A stretch of 64,000 nt of DNA from contig NC_092564.1 of assembly GCF_037975245.1 (NCBI RefSeq), positions 12,798,484 to 12,862,483 of the forward strand. The letters run 5' to 3'. Made by a program: the position numbers and the translations under genes. Positions 40,815 to 52,989 of this stretch are shown here, piece after piece (position 1 is the first letter of the stretch; every line of letters starts with the position of its first letter). Source of the stretch: Apostichopus japonicus (taxonomy: Eukaryota > Echinodermata > Holothuroidea > Aspidochirotida > Stichopodidae). Below the pieces are notes generated by a model that made no database searches, was not told where the DNA came from, and worked only from the letters and a program-made list of their open reading frames with translations.

Positions 40815-40891
40815 ACTTGGCGCTTTTGCTACTCCTTAAACGCACATATATGATAAACTTGGCGCTTTTGCGACTCCTTAAACGCACATAT
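40815..40891. repeat. 35-bp tandem duplication, period 42
   Basis: ACTTGGCGCTTTTG and the following ACTCCTTAAACGCACATAT occur twice in tandem (40815 and 40857) with one difference. Confidence 0.95.
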
Positions 40892-43800
40892 CCACAACAC
40901 ACAGCTCTCGTATAATGTAAACTATATGCTGTAGTTAATTCTTTCCTTAGAAATGCTGAACTTAATATTCAAGTCTAAGCGTTCACATATCGTTCAATGA
41001 TTTCTTACAAGACCTATTTAGGATTATTGATTGATCGACCCAATATTTGAATTTGTCAGTTGTACACATAATATAGTAAAAACGTCTACAATTTACCACA
41101 TTTATAAGCTAACTAATGTTTTCTTAAAAAGCAAACTGATACAATTCCTGTCAATTTTCTTCTTTCAAATTGATGAAATCATATAACTTAGACGTACAAA
41201 GTAGCCTAATCATAAGATATGGCTTCTGCCATGCGACCTTTCAGCGTTGTATTAAGTTGTATATATTAACACTACAGCAAGCGTTAAGTGTCGCTTGTGA
41301 CGTCATCCATCTGAAACGTCCGAGAGTTGTCTTATTATAAACTGAGTGACACGCGATGTGAGGACGAGCAAAATGGGATCGTTTTTGACCGCTCTGTTTT
41401 AGACGAATAGCTATAGAAGGTGCTCGTCAGAAAAGTGCTTATGACCACGGGGGGTAAACATCCATGGCAAGCTACACTTTGACAGAATTGAATGATTAAA
41501 TGTGTCGTATATTAATGTGGAATTACGTAACATCTATTCTTCGTTGGTATTTATTAAAATTGATTGCGACTCTAAACTACCGTGGTAGGTTTTGGAAGCC
41601 TTGTACAACTGATAAATGATTTTAATCTTTTAAATAATTTATAATCAGTAAATCTGTTGAACAGAGACAACAAAATATTTTCGATCGTGCAATTTGAGAG
41701 TCAAATTAGAAGTTTGCTTTCTCGCACTTATTTGCATAGGGCGGACAAACTTCCACTGCTTATGTGGTAAGTTATTACAGGTCTAATATTATCAAACTAA
41801 GGCTTGCTTCGACAAATTATGTAGCTTTGAAGAAACATGTAGACGTTTACGAAGGAGTATCCTATTCAAACCGACCCAGCATCCGATCTTGGTATATTCT
41901 ACGACTAAACACCTCCTATGATCTCGAGAAGTCGTTTAATTGCCAGAATTTGGGATAATTGCGCCATTACGTTAACCAGATCTAAGACAAGCACATGTTT
42001 TTTTTCACAGAGATATATGACAATCACCTAAAGGAGTCACGTGACAGTGGGGTAATGGGAGACTTCTGCAGACTTCCGCTTGCTCTGTTTTAATTTTATA
42101 ATAAAAATGGGGGAAATTAGAACGTCTAGCTCTGTTAACTCACCTTTGTGAATATATGATGCGCATATACGTGTATATTTATATGTGTTTACCGAACAGA
42201 GTATATTTCCTCAATAAATGACAAATTTGGAACCCAAATCCCGAATCGTGAAATAAGCTTGAACTTTCGGAAAAAGTACAATTAGTGAAAGGGTGTTATG
42301 GTTAAACCAAAACGACAGATTTTGACCTTCCTATCAACCTCTTCATATAAATCAATGCAAAGCATTTTCTCTTGTTCAATTTCGCCATTAAAATGTCCAC
42401 TCACATAACCGTTGACAGTAACCTTAGGTTCAGACTGCTCTAGGAATATATATTTTAATCCTAAGGAATATATAAGTGGAAGGCATTTTGCTACTTTAGT
42501 AACTTTATCTCTTTAAATGGGTGCCTAATCTTTTCTAAGAGCTCAATATGGAGGGATGAAATTATATATGTTATCTTAACGGTTAAGTAAGTAAAACATG
42601 TTGGTAGATTGGTTCAGGAATAGTTAAATAAATTATAAGATCAAAGTATGCCGCTGGAGTGATTTGTTTCTTGGGAATTGACCAAAAGGATAGATTTTTT
42701 TCGTTCGTGTGTTTCCTTTTAATTTTTCCCTTTCTAAGTTCAACTTGGGGCAATAAAGTGAATCTGATAAAACACGTCTTCATGAACTTAATATAGTCCA
42801 TTCAAAATGTTGAATTCGGTCAATTAAATACTACTTTAGAATTCTACAGAAAAAAATACCTGCATTCGTATAGGTTAATCAGTCACACTATCAGACAAAT
42901 GAGTAAAGTATTGTATAAACGGTTTACGTCAGTCTATCAGCAGTGTCCCATACAACAGTGTGAAAGCTAAGTACACATGTGGTCTAAATATCTTAACTTA
43001 TCATCAACCTGTCATTATTCCGTCCAGTTCATATTGGAGTTTGTCGCGATATATTTAACACTGTTATAATCTGCGCACGTTATAAATATATGCAATGATT
43101 TCAATAATGACAGCTTTTATAATATATAAATATATCTTCTCGTTCATGTTCTTGCTTGCGTTGAGCAATGTTGTTTGTTTTCTCATTCAATATTTGTAAT
43201 CATAAATGATAAACCCTGGAGCCATCGAACAAGGGGCATTGTACGAATATGGACTCTATTTATTGTTTTCGTAAACCTATAGTTTAAACGATGCCCACTG
43301 TCGCATCTTGTCTTATAGTGATAAAATATGAAGTGAAGGCCCCACCCACGACACACTTGATTTGTTCATATGTTGGTCCCAATGGAAATATAAACAAGGG
43401 CAGGTTACGGCTACCTTTGAGTGGTATTCAAAGCCTGTAACCTGTCGTGAAAGCTTTAGATGGTCATTTTACTGCTGGTACTGACGGTTAAGGTCGCCAT
43501 GTGAATCAAGAGCACAAAGTGAAGAGTTCACCGCGGGCACCGCGACAAATGACATAGGGAGAATCGTGTTAGTATTCACACTGATGTCTTTAGTTAAAGG
43601 AAACCATAAACATATAGGAAAAGAGTTTGATAACATGGCATCACCGAGCATTAAGTGTTTTTGCTTCTAAATATCTAATGTTATACGATGCTGTTGTTAT
43701 GGGTATTAAAATGGTTAGTTCGAGCATATTGTAAAGGAACTTATCGTCACTTTTGAAAGCAGGATAAATGATAACAAGAAACCATTTACCTTTTGATGCA

Positions 43801-45286
43801 TATCATTATCAGTCACAGCATATTCTATATTTACATAAACAAATTTCCTTTATTTTGAACTCGTTTGCAAATATAAATCACAGGCGTCGCGAGTCAGATC
43901 AGGCCCGAGGACAATTATGTCACCCCACACCCCTCCCATTGTTGGTACTCTTCGGTTTTCATTCAGTATATAATGAAAATGAGAATACACTATTTTAATA
44001 TTTTCCGGGCACGTTTCATATTTGTTCATGCACTTATACTGGCTCTGGCACTGTATCCCCTCCAAGAAAAAAGAAGTTTTGAGTACCAGGGGTTTAAGCA
44101 AAGAAGAAGAAGTTAAAGATTCATATACTTGCGATTAATGCAAACGAATTTCTAATCGCGTCTCTATATCAGTCGCTCAAATCATGATAAAGCTCACGTC
44201 CCTTTTGCGCTTCCGTACAATTTATCACACTATACATTCATCAGTTGCTGATGGTTGTTGGGTTTGTTGACTACATACTGTAACTACTGTTGTGCAATTT
44301 TCCCGGTATGTTTGATAGTTTTACTGTAGATAGACATACGGGTGAATCCTTCACAAAGGAAACTGTTTTATAACATTGAGATAAAATAAAAATTGAAAAT
44401 AGAGAAGGCCTAAGTATGTCCACAAGAAACCTCTCGTCACTGTCTGATTTTGAAATATTTAGCATGAATATACAATAGATAAAGAACAACGTACAACACT
44501 CGATGTTTCCTTTGCTCGTAAAAAGTGTGGATAATTCATACTTGCCCTATAGGCCAAAATATATACGTGTCGTCAAAACCACTTGAAATTTGGCCGAGCC
44601 TGTCATCCATGGGCGTTCTGACAGGTCATCAGTTTAAGGTGCATTTTCTTCAGTTGTACATCAAGGCTATATTAGCTGACAGTTCAATTTCGAATTTTTA
44701 ATATTTAAACATAAGAGAGTCGTTTTTCTTTCTTTCAACTCATTTCTTCTGGTTATCCATACATTTTTCATAGCAGCCACAAAGATTATCTTTAATACTG
44801 TTTGAGTCTTTGTCAATCTTTCAAAAAAAGACTGGTCTTACTAAACTTATCTGATTAAGTCTATTTGAACTGATGTTATCATATTATTACTAAAAACAAA
44901 GGAAGGTAAATTGTCATTTTATTTCCTTTTTAATTTGTAAGAGATTTTTGTTATATGGCGTACAATGTCAAAGCAGATATGCTGTACAAGAGCTATTCTT
45001 TTCAGCCTAGCGTTGGCGTATACATGGGGGAGGGGGAGGGTGGGGGGGGGGAGATATTGATAACCGTGGTGGCTAAGGGGTCAACAGGGGGTAAGCGGAA
45101 CAAAATTGGGATCCGTAATGCCAAATGACTCTGTCAACGAATTATTGAATTATAAACGCTGTCAAAGCTGTCGCTGGAACGCAATTTTTTAATCAGAGAT
45201 ACTACATAGGGCTACATGTTATAGTAGCAGTCGTAGTGAGAGAATAACTGTCACGTAATGAGTATATAGTTGAGTGTCACTGTGTT

Positions 45287-45289
<3 letters not shown>

Positions 45290-45327
<38 letters not shown>

Positions 45328-45408
45328 ATATATGTGTGTATGTATGTATGTATGTATGTATGTATATATTTGTATATATATGTATGTATGTATATATGTA
45401 TGTATATT
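45290..45408. repeat. TA / TATG microsatellite
   Basis: A TA tract passes into TGTG and TATG units. Confidence 0.95.
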
Positions 45409-45548
45409 AAGTATACTCAACAATGACATAATTTGATGAGATTATTCAGCCTTAATCTCTTACTCAGTACAGTTGAATCTACGAGGGTTATCAGTCGAAG
45501 TTAATTGAAGTTACAGCCATTAGCACTGCATTACCGGTTTGAATTAAG

Positions 45549-45632
45549 CTGGGAAAGGGAAGGATGGGACAGGAAGGACAAAGAAGGGGAAGGGGGGATG
45601 TGTAGGGGGAGGGGAAGGAGAAAGGGGGTATA
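45549..45632. repeat. Purine-rich tract
   Basis: An almost uninterrupted G/A stretch (GGGAAAGGGAAGG, GGGGAGGGGAAGG) on the plus strand that can adopt triplex structure in principle. Confidence 0.8.
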
Positions 45633-46778
45633 ACGAGGACATCGAAGGGTAGCATAGACTGGGGGGGATTCGAGATGGATTTATTTTAATGAAAAATTTC
45701 AGCAACATCAAAACTGAAGTTTTGTCAAAGAGATGCATTTCTATGTGTAGGAATCGAAATTGGGGACGGGGTTACATCAGTACAAAATGTTCTGAAGCCA
45801 ATACTGAATTTTTCATTTCTTTAGACAGAGAAATATACTATATGTGTTATAATAGCAAACACAAATTTATAGTCAATGCTTTCATGTCTTTCTTTCCCAG
45901 AACTTTTATACATATTCATTGATGTACTACTGAAGGCCAATCAATAACCAGAGCAGGTCTATACATAGTCACTGGGGCATACCGGTTCTGCGAATGAACG
46001 CTCTCGAGAACGCGCAGCTTAAAACATCCATTATCCATAAGTTTAATCGTGCAATATAGAGGAATAATTCTTATTGTTCCCACTCTGTACTACGAAAAAA
46101 AATTCTCTGACGGAACAAGCCTGAGAGTGCCATCTGGCGTAATGAAGCCCTCAGCCAAGTCAAAAATTGGAACTGAGGTCATTGTCAATACTCCTTACGT
46201 CTGGGAGTCCATAAATATTTCTGAATTTTCCCTAGAGTTCCGTGGAAGAAAAACATTTTCCCTTTCTAATCCTGTAGCGTACGGCGCATTTGGTTCAAGG
46301 TGGATGAAATCCCAGCTGAATTTATCTGATATCCAGAAAAAACTCTTGTCACCTGTACAGGCAAGTGTTTAATTAGCACAATATTCAGAAAGTGAGAAAT
46401 TGCCAACCATCCTGCAAATTGTAGACGAAATAATCATTGTAAGATGTATTTACAAAACCAGACTGGTGAAAAATAAAACTTGACTTTCCCGTTTATCTCT
46501 AAAGAAAAACCTTCTTGAAGGTAATTTATTACCTTCTGCATCTGGATATAGTCATTGCAGGTCTGGGTATCATGAAATATGCTCTCATGTTTTGAGGATA
46601 GATTTGGAATATGAAATAATAAACAAAGTTTCCACTGTATATGTTGGTGTACAGTATTTAATGACAATGTACGAATTACATTAATAAAACATATTGCCTT
46701 TTATTATGACCCCAAAATTAATTTGATTGAGACTTAATCTTAGACTTCATATACTTGAAAGCCAGCAAAGAAATGTTT

Positions 46779-46852
46779 GGCTACAACAGGATTTGAGCCA
46801 TTGACCTCAGTATTACAAGTCCTGGCCACTACCCGACTGATCTGTCCAGTCC
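46779..46852 (-). pseudogene. tRNA-like sequence, degenerate (Thr-TGT-like)
   Basis: Read on the minus strand this 74-base segment has a tRNA layout. It has GATCAGTCGGGTAGTGGCC as D-arm/A-box, an anticodon loop CTTGTAA with TGT in the centre, and GGCTCAAATCC as T-arm/B-box. The acceptor stem pairs only at its first two positions and the T stem is poor, so it is a tRNA pseudogene or a SINE head rather than a working tRNA. It lies inside a 14-base perfect inverted repeat. Confidence 0.6.
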
Positions 46853-46945
46853 TTATATTCTTGGCGATCCCTATGTAGTCATTTCTTTGCTGGAGGTGTC
46901 AGCCAGACGCCACAGTGCCTTTACATTACCTGAAACAAGATATCA

Positions 46946-47012
46946 CACCTCAAGCTCCGTGGATAGAACGCATCCATTGTTATCCGGAGATCACCGATTC
47001 GAATCCCTAGCC
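46946..47012 (+). pseudogene. Second tRNA-like sequence
   Basis: AGCTCCGTGGATAGAACG resembles a tRNA D-arm/A-box, and CGATTCGAATCCC matches the T-arm/B-box. The stems are imperfect. It lies about 95 bases from the first tRNA-like segment and in the opposite orientation. A tRNA-derived repeat is more likely than a gene. Confidence 0.5.
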
Positions 47013-49426
47013 TAAATAAGTCTGTGTTTTTCCCCAGTATGTTTATTATTTTTCATGTCAGCATTCCGTGATTCATTTTTAAAAGAATTTAATATACTAA
47101 TACAAGATATAGGAATAGTTCAACTAACCAATGACCATCTGAAAACGCCTCTTATTATGGCTTACCATCTTATCAGAAATTACCACCTGAAAACGCTTTT
47201 TTTACCATGGTTTCACACAATTTTAGGTCCACCAAATACTTTGAGAAGGTATGATATTTCAGACATGTTGCTATCGAGATGACGATTGAGAAGAATCTTA
47301 TACGATAATCGTATGACAAAGTTAAGTCTGTACTTTACCGCTGTTTTTTTTTACTTGTTGATATTTTCAATGAAAGTGATGTTATTCTACGATTACACGT
47401 GTTGGCGCCACTGCCACGGGTAGAGTGGGATTCCGTAATAGAATTTACAACGATAACATCAAGTCCGGACGGGGCAGGCAGACGGTAACTAAAGTGTTAC
47501 CTCAACGGTTCAAAGGAATAAATGTGACTAGAATTCAAATTAAAATGTCAAACTTCAGTCCTAGTTTCCAAAACAAATGTATTGATTAAATAACCCTTAG
47601 CGAGGTTTATTTTACATGCAGATTCCGTCTTGAGCTTGTACTTTTTGGAGGATGTAAGGGGAGACTCTGTGATCGCAAATCTTTTTACTGAGAGTAGATT
47701 ATATTCATACTCTTGGTTCACTTGAAGGAGCTTCGTCTATATACTGCAGTGTTTATCGCGAGTTACGTAATCGATAATCTTTACCTTCGGGTTCGATTGT
47801 ATCATTCGTCGATGCAGATGGTTCATGTTGGAAATATTCATCAATTAGCCAACACATTCCATAAAAGAAAAGGTACGAGGTGTGTTTAAAAGTGTTATAA
47901 ACATGCGTCAAGCGATAATTATGAACTCCCATTGGCAGTGTGTATAACGAATATAGCCGGATTAATATAGTTCAACCTTATTGCGACACATGTTGGCACC
48001 GCAAATCCTAGAAGGAATTTGCTGTTTAAAATAAACATTGAGATAACACTATAAAAATGAATATGATTTAAGAATCAAGACCACACATCACAATACACAG
48101 GGACTTTAATTGCACTGTAGGTTATTCTGCGTATTCTAAATATGTCACTTTCAATGCGTAATTTATTCGGAAAGTTTTCCGTTCGTTTTCGTACATTAAA
48201 CGTGTTTGGATCGACGTGCATATAATACGTAATCTTGCTAAATGGACTGAAACTAATTTGTGCAACATTTGTACAATTTTTCCAAGAGCTTAAGCAGAAG
48301 TGAAACAAAATCTGCTAAACTTTATCGAAACTCCATTTTGAACTTAACTAAGTTACATTTCATAAGAACCAAAAGCATTATTCGTATATATTTATATATA
48401 GATATATTTAGTTTATTTCCTGTCATTCACCTGGATAAACTATAACATAGCCTGAGTTATTTTCATACCGTATTAGCAAGGTGAAACGTGACTATTCAAA
48501 GAGAGATTTAATTGCATTATGTCCACCGTGAATCGGACGAGTAATCCTTCCTCTTTTAAAGAAATTTCCAGCATTGAGACAACAAGGAACCGTTTCCTAA
48601 ATTTTAAAGTCATGCTACCTTCAACTGAGGGACCCGGAAGGCATGTTCCGGTGAATACCAGTGTTTCAAACCATGAGCTAAGATAGGGGAAAAAATGAGA
48701 GCGCTTGGTACAACGTTCATCTCTTAAGATATACGCTTCCTGATAAAACGTTTAATAAGTTTAAACCAACTGGAAGGATATCTGGGACAAACATCAAATC
48801 CCTAAAGAGCCTGAGTCTTGTATCTTCCAGTTATCTTTGAATTTAGCAAGAAAGGAAAAATCAATCTCACTTTCCGGGATTCGACGTCTCCCGAGGACTG
48901 TCAAAACACCAGACAATGATCTTCAACTGGGATATAGACTTTCGTTCAATATCGACAAAAAATGTTGTTTTTATCATATTCTTGATCATAATGTTTTGGA
49001 ATATCATTTTCAAAATCGAATTTTGAAGACGTGTTGAACAAAGAATGGTGACGTATGAAGTGTACATAGTCTCTTGGTACATTTAATGCGAAGGACGTTA
49101 TGTATATTAAACAAAGACCAGCTATGAATCATATTGCCAATATTGACGTCCGAATAGGCAGACGTCATTTCAGATAAAAATAATAAAATATATATAAAAA
49201 AGACACATATATCATAACCAATTGGGACGACAGGGTTTGAGATTTTGAAACTTAAAGTAGAAGGTTATAGAAAACATAAAAAAACATGGAAAATTGGGTG
49301 CTTTTTATTTCTGTATGGCAGGACTGGAACACAAACGTTATTGTAACTATGTGATGCCAGTGTTACTGCATATCATTAGCAGCGAGAAAGTCAATGGACC
49401 TTGCCAAAATCGGATCCTTATTTATA

Positions 49427-49543
49427 TGTATGTATGTATGGGTGTACGGATGGATGAATGGATGGATGTATGGAGGGATGGATGGATGGATGGAGGTATG
49501 AGGGATGGAGAGATGGAGGGATGGATGGATGGATGGATGGATG
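49427..49543. repeat. GGAT microsatellite
   Basis: ATGT units followed by GGAT/GGAG units; open frames of Met/Asp/Gly/Trp across it are not genes. Confidence 0.95.
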
Positions 49544-51983
49544 TCAGTTTATAACTTCCTTTCCCTTTAATGGAATCAGAGGTTTACAACTCCACCGTTG
49601 TAATAGAGGTCGAAGATTTCCTCTAGATAGCGGTATAAGAACAGTTCTAACTTCCTTTTCAGTTGTGAGAACACAGGTTTTTCCTTTACTACAAAACACA
49701 ATAAACAATGGCTTGTCAACAGAGAACTAGTCTACGCCTGTGTTGTATACGTAACTTAGCAGTACTGACGTGTAATCCTCTGCTTTACGTTGGTAATTTC
49801 TATTCTTTACAGGGTACACTTTTGTATTTAATCTCGGGAAACTCTTGAAGTAAAGGGAGAAAAACAATAAAGTATTGATCTCTTTGAAAGAGACTGCAAC
49901 TTCATCCTACGTTGCAGTTGAAACAAAAATGAGTATGCATGGTAAAAACCTGTTCTTTTATGATACAACTACTATTGTTAGAAAGTGTTAAACACCCTTT
50001 GAAGAGATTTGACAATATGTAAATGGTCTTAAAGGTGTTTACTTGATAGCTCACGTGAATGCACATGTTTAAAGCTGGCTGTCTCTGTAATAACAAGAGC
50101 CTCGTGCATTGTTCACATAATTTGTCGTAAATGCCGTCATGATTCAACAGTTAAACATAGGTTTCTTTCAATTCTTTCAACTTTGATTTTAGTATCATAG
50201 TGTGCTTCCAAAAGGCTGCTAGTATTGACTAAAGACAGCATACGGTAAACTCTTTAACCATGCACAAGTTGCTATAATTTATGTATGCTTTTTGCTCCTC
50301 CTCTCCACTTACAAGAACACGTCAAATAAATTGACAACTCTTTTGCGGCTCCGAGAATTTGGAGACTTAATTACACAATCCCTTGTCTTTCTTCCACTTT
50401 CTCAATTTTCCATAATACCCTCTTGCCCCTAAACACAAGGTGAGGGGGAAGTATGGTACGTTGACTATATCAAAAGGTCTGGGTTTGATCAAAATTGCTG
50501 TTTGTTTTATGTTAAGTCTCCAGCACTCACTGCGTGATACAGGCGGTCTTTCTGTGCTAACAGAAACAATGACACCTTATCAGCTAATTGTATCGTAAAT
50601 TTAGAACGCTATTAGAAGATTGAAATAACATAAAACAGAGATTTTGAAGGAGCTTGATGATTTTGTACTCAAGAAAAGGTAAGTTTTTAAGACAAAACCA
50701 GAACAAAAAAATATTAGACAAATGAAACTGGTATTTTCAGCGCCATGGGAATCGAGGAAGTAATTTGTTACACTGCACAGTTCACCCTGAAAATAGGCTA
50801 TCCCCAACCGCGAATTGCTCTTGGAGCCTTCTACTACATGCAGTTTATTGTTCATTTCTTAAAATAGATTTATACTTGAATGGACCCAGGAAAATAATGG
50901 ACAAAAATATAAAAAAGAGTAAAATACAGGGAAAGCGTTTAAAGTTATTAGTGAAAAGGATTTTCACATTTAAAATTGAACATAATTATTCGACTTTTCA
51001 ACCTTGCATTGATATCTTTGTCATTTCAGATCTGCCGAGATTGCATATGAAATTATTAAAACATCAAATTGTTGACAGCGAAAATGTCAATAATGGCAGT
51101 AAATCTAATTTTTACTTAAATCGTTGGCTACACTCATTTCATCTAAGTTCATCTCTCTGATGTAATATTATAAATTCAATGCTTTTAATCCTTGAAACTT
51201 AATTACGTTTTAAACGTCATTAATACTCAATCTAAGATTCAGATATCAGAAAGCATTATTTGAATCCAATTTTCACCAACTTTAGACTGACATTTTTCTA
51301 TTTATTCCTAATTATTATTCAATTGTGCTACATTAAAGCAATCAACTATAATGCCGTGCACTATGTAATATTATATAATATACTTCTTAATGTTTATAAC
51401 CCTAAATTCATGTAACTGATTCGTTTTTTTCTTTATGTTCTTTTTCGTTGTTGAGAAACAAGATTATAATTTGGCTGATAAATTTGATAGGGACCTTTGG
51501 GTGTTGCATGATTATTACCAAAAAACTGTTTTTATCGTAAATTTGGAGAAATAAAATGACAAATAGTGATAATTATGTTTGACAAACGTGTTGGATTGAA
51601 CTTAATCATGATGTGACGTATCAGTTAGTGAGTTTCTGGCGCCGAATGCAATCTTGTTGAGACAGTCCACCATTTACCTACAAATGACGCAATTGGTTGA
51701 AAAAATGCAAACAAGGGTACATGGCATATAAGGAATATATTAATTGGAAAAGAGTTGTAAATTTCTATCCAGTAAATTTATCCTTTTCTTGAAGTTTTCA
51801 ATTTCCAATTTTGGTTTTTACTGCAGCGGCATCCATTTAAGTATGTTGGTAATGTTTTTTCCAATTTTGTTGAACATCATGAACATCAAATATGCTGAGG
51901 TTAATTGTTGATATACTGATGTTGTTCAGGAAAAAGAATGTTTGTTTTCAACATGCTCACACAGATTGACAAATATATGATAA

Positions 51984-52807
51984 GGTTATCTAAGAATTCT
52001 TGATATTCTAAGAGTGCGGTGTAGGTAATTTACTTATATATTACAGTCCAATCAGTCCTCTGTTACTTGTTAAGGTTTCACCAAAAATAAATTGTTCTCT
52101 GAGATGTCTGAACATTTAAATCTTTCAGCATGAAACTTTCCTTCTTTAACTTCTAATCAGGTTCTGTGCGAATTTTGGCAATTGACAAGGTTTCAATTTG
52201 CACTCTTATTTTGGTTCTCTATGACTTCTAGATTTATGGTTTTTACATTTCTCCTCTTTATACCTTACAAGTAATTCGTTTTTTTTTTAAACACCTTGAT
52301 ATTTAAGGTTCAACCCTTCTCTTATCTTGTATTAAGGTTTGCTAACAAATCTGGATATTTTAATATTCCTTGTTTAACCTTTAACATTCATGTTCTGTCC
52401 AAGGAGTTCTAGCTCAGTGGTAAACGCCGGTGCCTTTCAATCATAAGGTCCCGAGTTCGAGTCACTCCAAGATTAATGTATGTTGTCCAGTTACAGAGTT
52501 GTTGACAATTGACAATTCATAATCATGGACGTTAAATATAAATCTAAGAGACTGATTTCGGTCAGCTTGCGGCTTTGATAAGCCAATGATGGCTTCTTCG
52601 CGAGTTCCTGCTTTCATGAGCATACATGTTGCAGCTTTTTACAAGAGTACTTTTTCGTATTACGGTTCCCTAAGATATGTAAGGCTTAACGTTTTCCTTG
52701 TCTTTCCCTAATTGCAAGGTTCTCCTATATGTTTGGACAATTTTTAAGGTGTCAGGTTTCTCTCTATCTCTCTCTTACCTTATAGTTAGGTTCTCTAAGA
52801 CTTCTGG
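51984..52807. repeat. Decayed repeat array derived from the exon A 3' end
   Basis: The plus-strand sequence GGTTCTCTAAGACTTCTGG at 52789-52807 is the last part of exon A (antisense of PEVLENL). Altered copies with 13-17 of 19 bases identical begin at 51984, 52093, 52160, 52213, 52336, 52664 (first 17 bases compared) and 52718. Spacings are about 53-71 bases or twice that once the inserted SINE is removed. The array therefore runs up to and includes the exon's splice donor. Confidence 0.65.
52403..52612 (+). mobile_element. tRNA-derived SINE, copy 2
   Basis: This is the same element as at 9858, with A-box-like TAGCTCAGTGG, B-box-like GAGTTCGAGTCACT and the body ending TTCTTCGCGAGTTCC. Relative to copy 1 it carries a 10-base duplication of the GACAATT region. 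It is inserted in the decayed repeat array, antisense to the NOX5-like gene and about 170 bases past the exon A donor. Confidence 0.88.
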
Positions 52808-52989
52808 GTTTTTCTCCAGTTCCTCTTTGAGCTCCTCAAAGCTAATTGTTCCACTACCGTCAGTGTCTGCGGCTTCGAATAAGGCCGATGATAACTCTTC
52901 CAGTTGGTGTTCGTCCAACTTTAAAGCACTCTCTTCCATACATGATTTCAAAACAGTCCCCAGTTCTTCTCGGTCAACAGATCCGTTTC
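52779..52989 (-). CDS. NOX5: NOX5-like exon A: EF-hand calcium-binding region
   Basis: This exon encodes part of the calcium switch that activates the oxidase. It starts inside a Gly codon (two bases, GA) and holds 69 full codons plus two bases (AG). It opens at position 4 of one EF-hand loop (GNGSVDREE), so the first three loop residues must come from the preceding exon. A complete 12-residue loop, DTDGSGTISFEE, follows at codons 41-52, with acidic or hydroxyl ligands at 1, 3, 5, 7 and 9 and Glu at 12. The exon ends with PEVLENLTI, which closely resembles the end of the NOX5 EF-hand domain. The acceptor follows a run of about ten T and TTCCAG; the donor is AAG|GTAAGAG. A calmodulin-like protein could give similar EF-hands, but phase 2 joins it exactly to the next exon and restores the NOX5 order. 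Downstream intron sequence carries decayed copies of this exon's 3' end. Confidence 0.93.

Larger units (their letters stand above)
32989..52778. other. Intron between exons A and B (19.8 kb)
   Basis: This is the largest intron seen, GT-AG, phase 2. It contains a hAT MITE, several microsatellites, tRNA-like sequences, two short tandem duplications, a SINE and a decayed repeat array next to the exon A donor. Long unique stretches such as 40900-45280 and 47300-49400 show nothing I can identify. Confidence 0.9.

Noticed and set aside
46049-46372. Open frame of 107 codons on the plus strand with balanced composition
   Set aside because: It looks more protein-like than most, but I recognise no family and see no supporting signals; kept out of the gene list.
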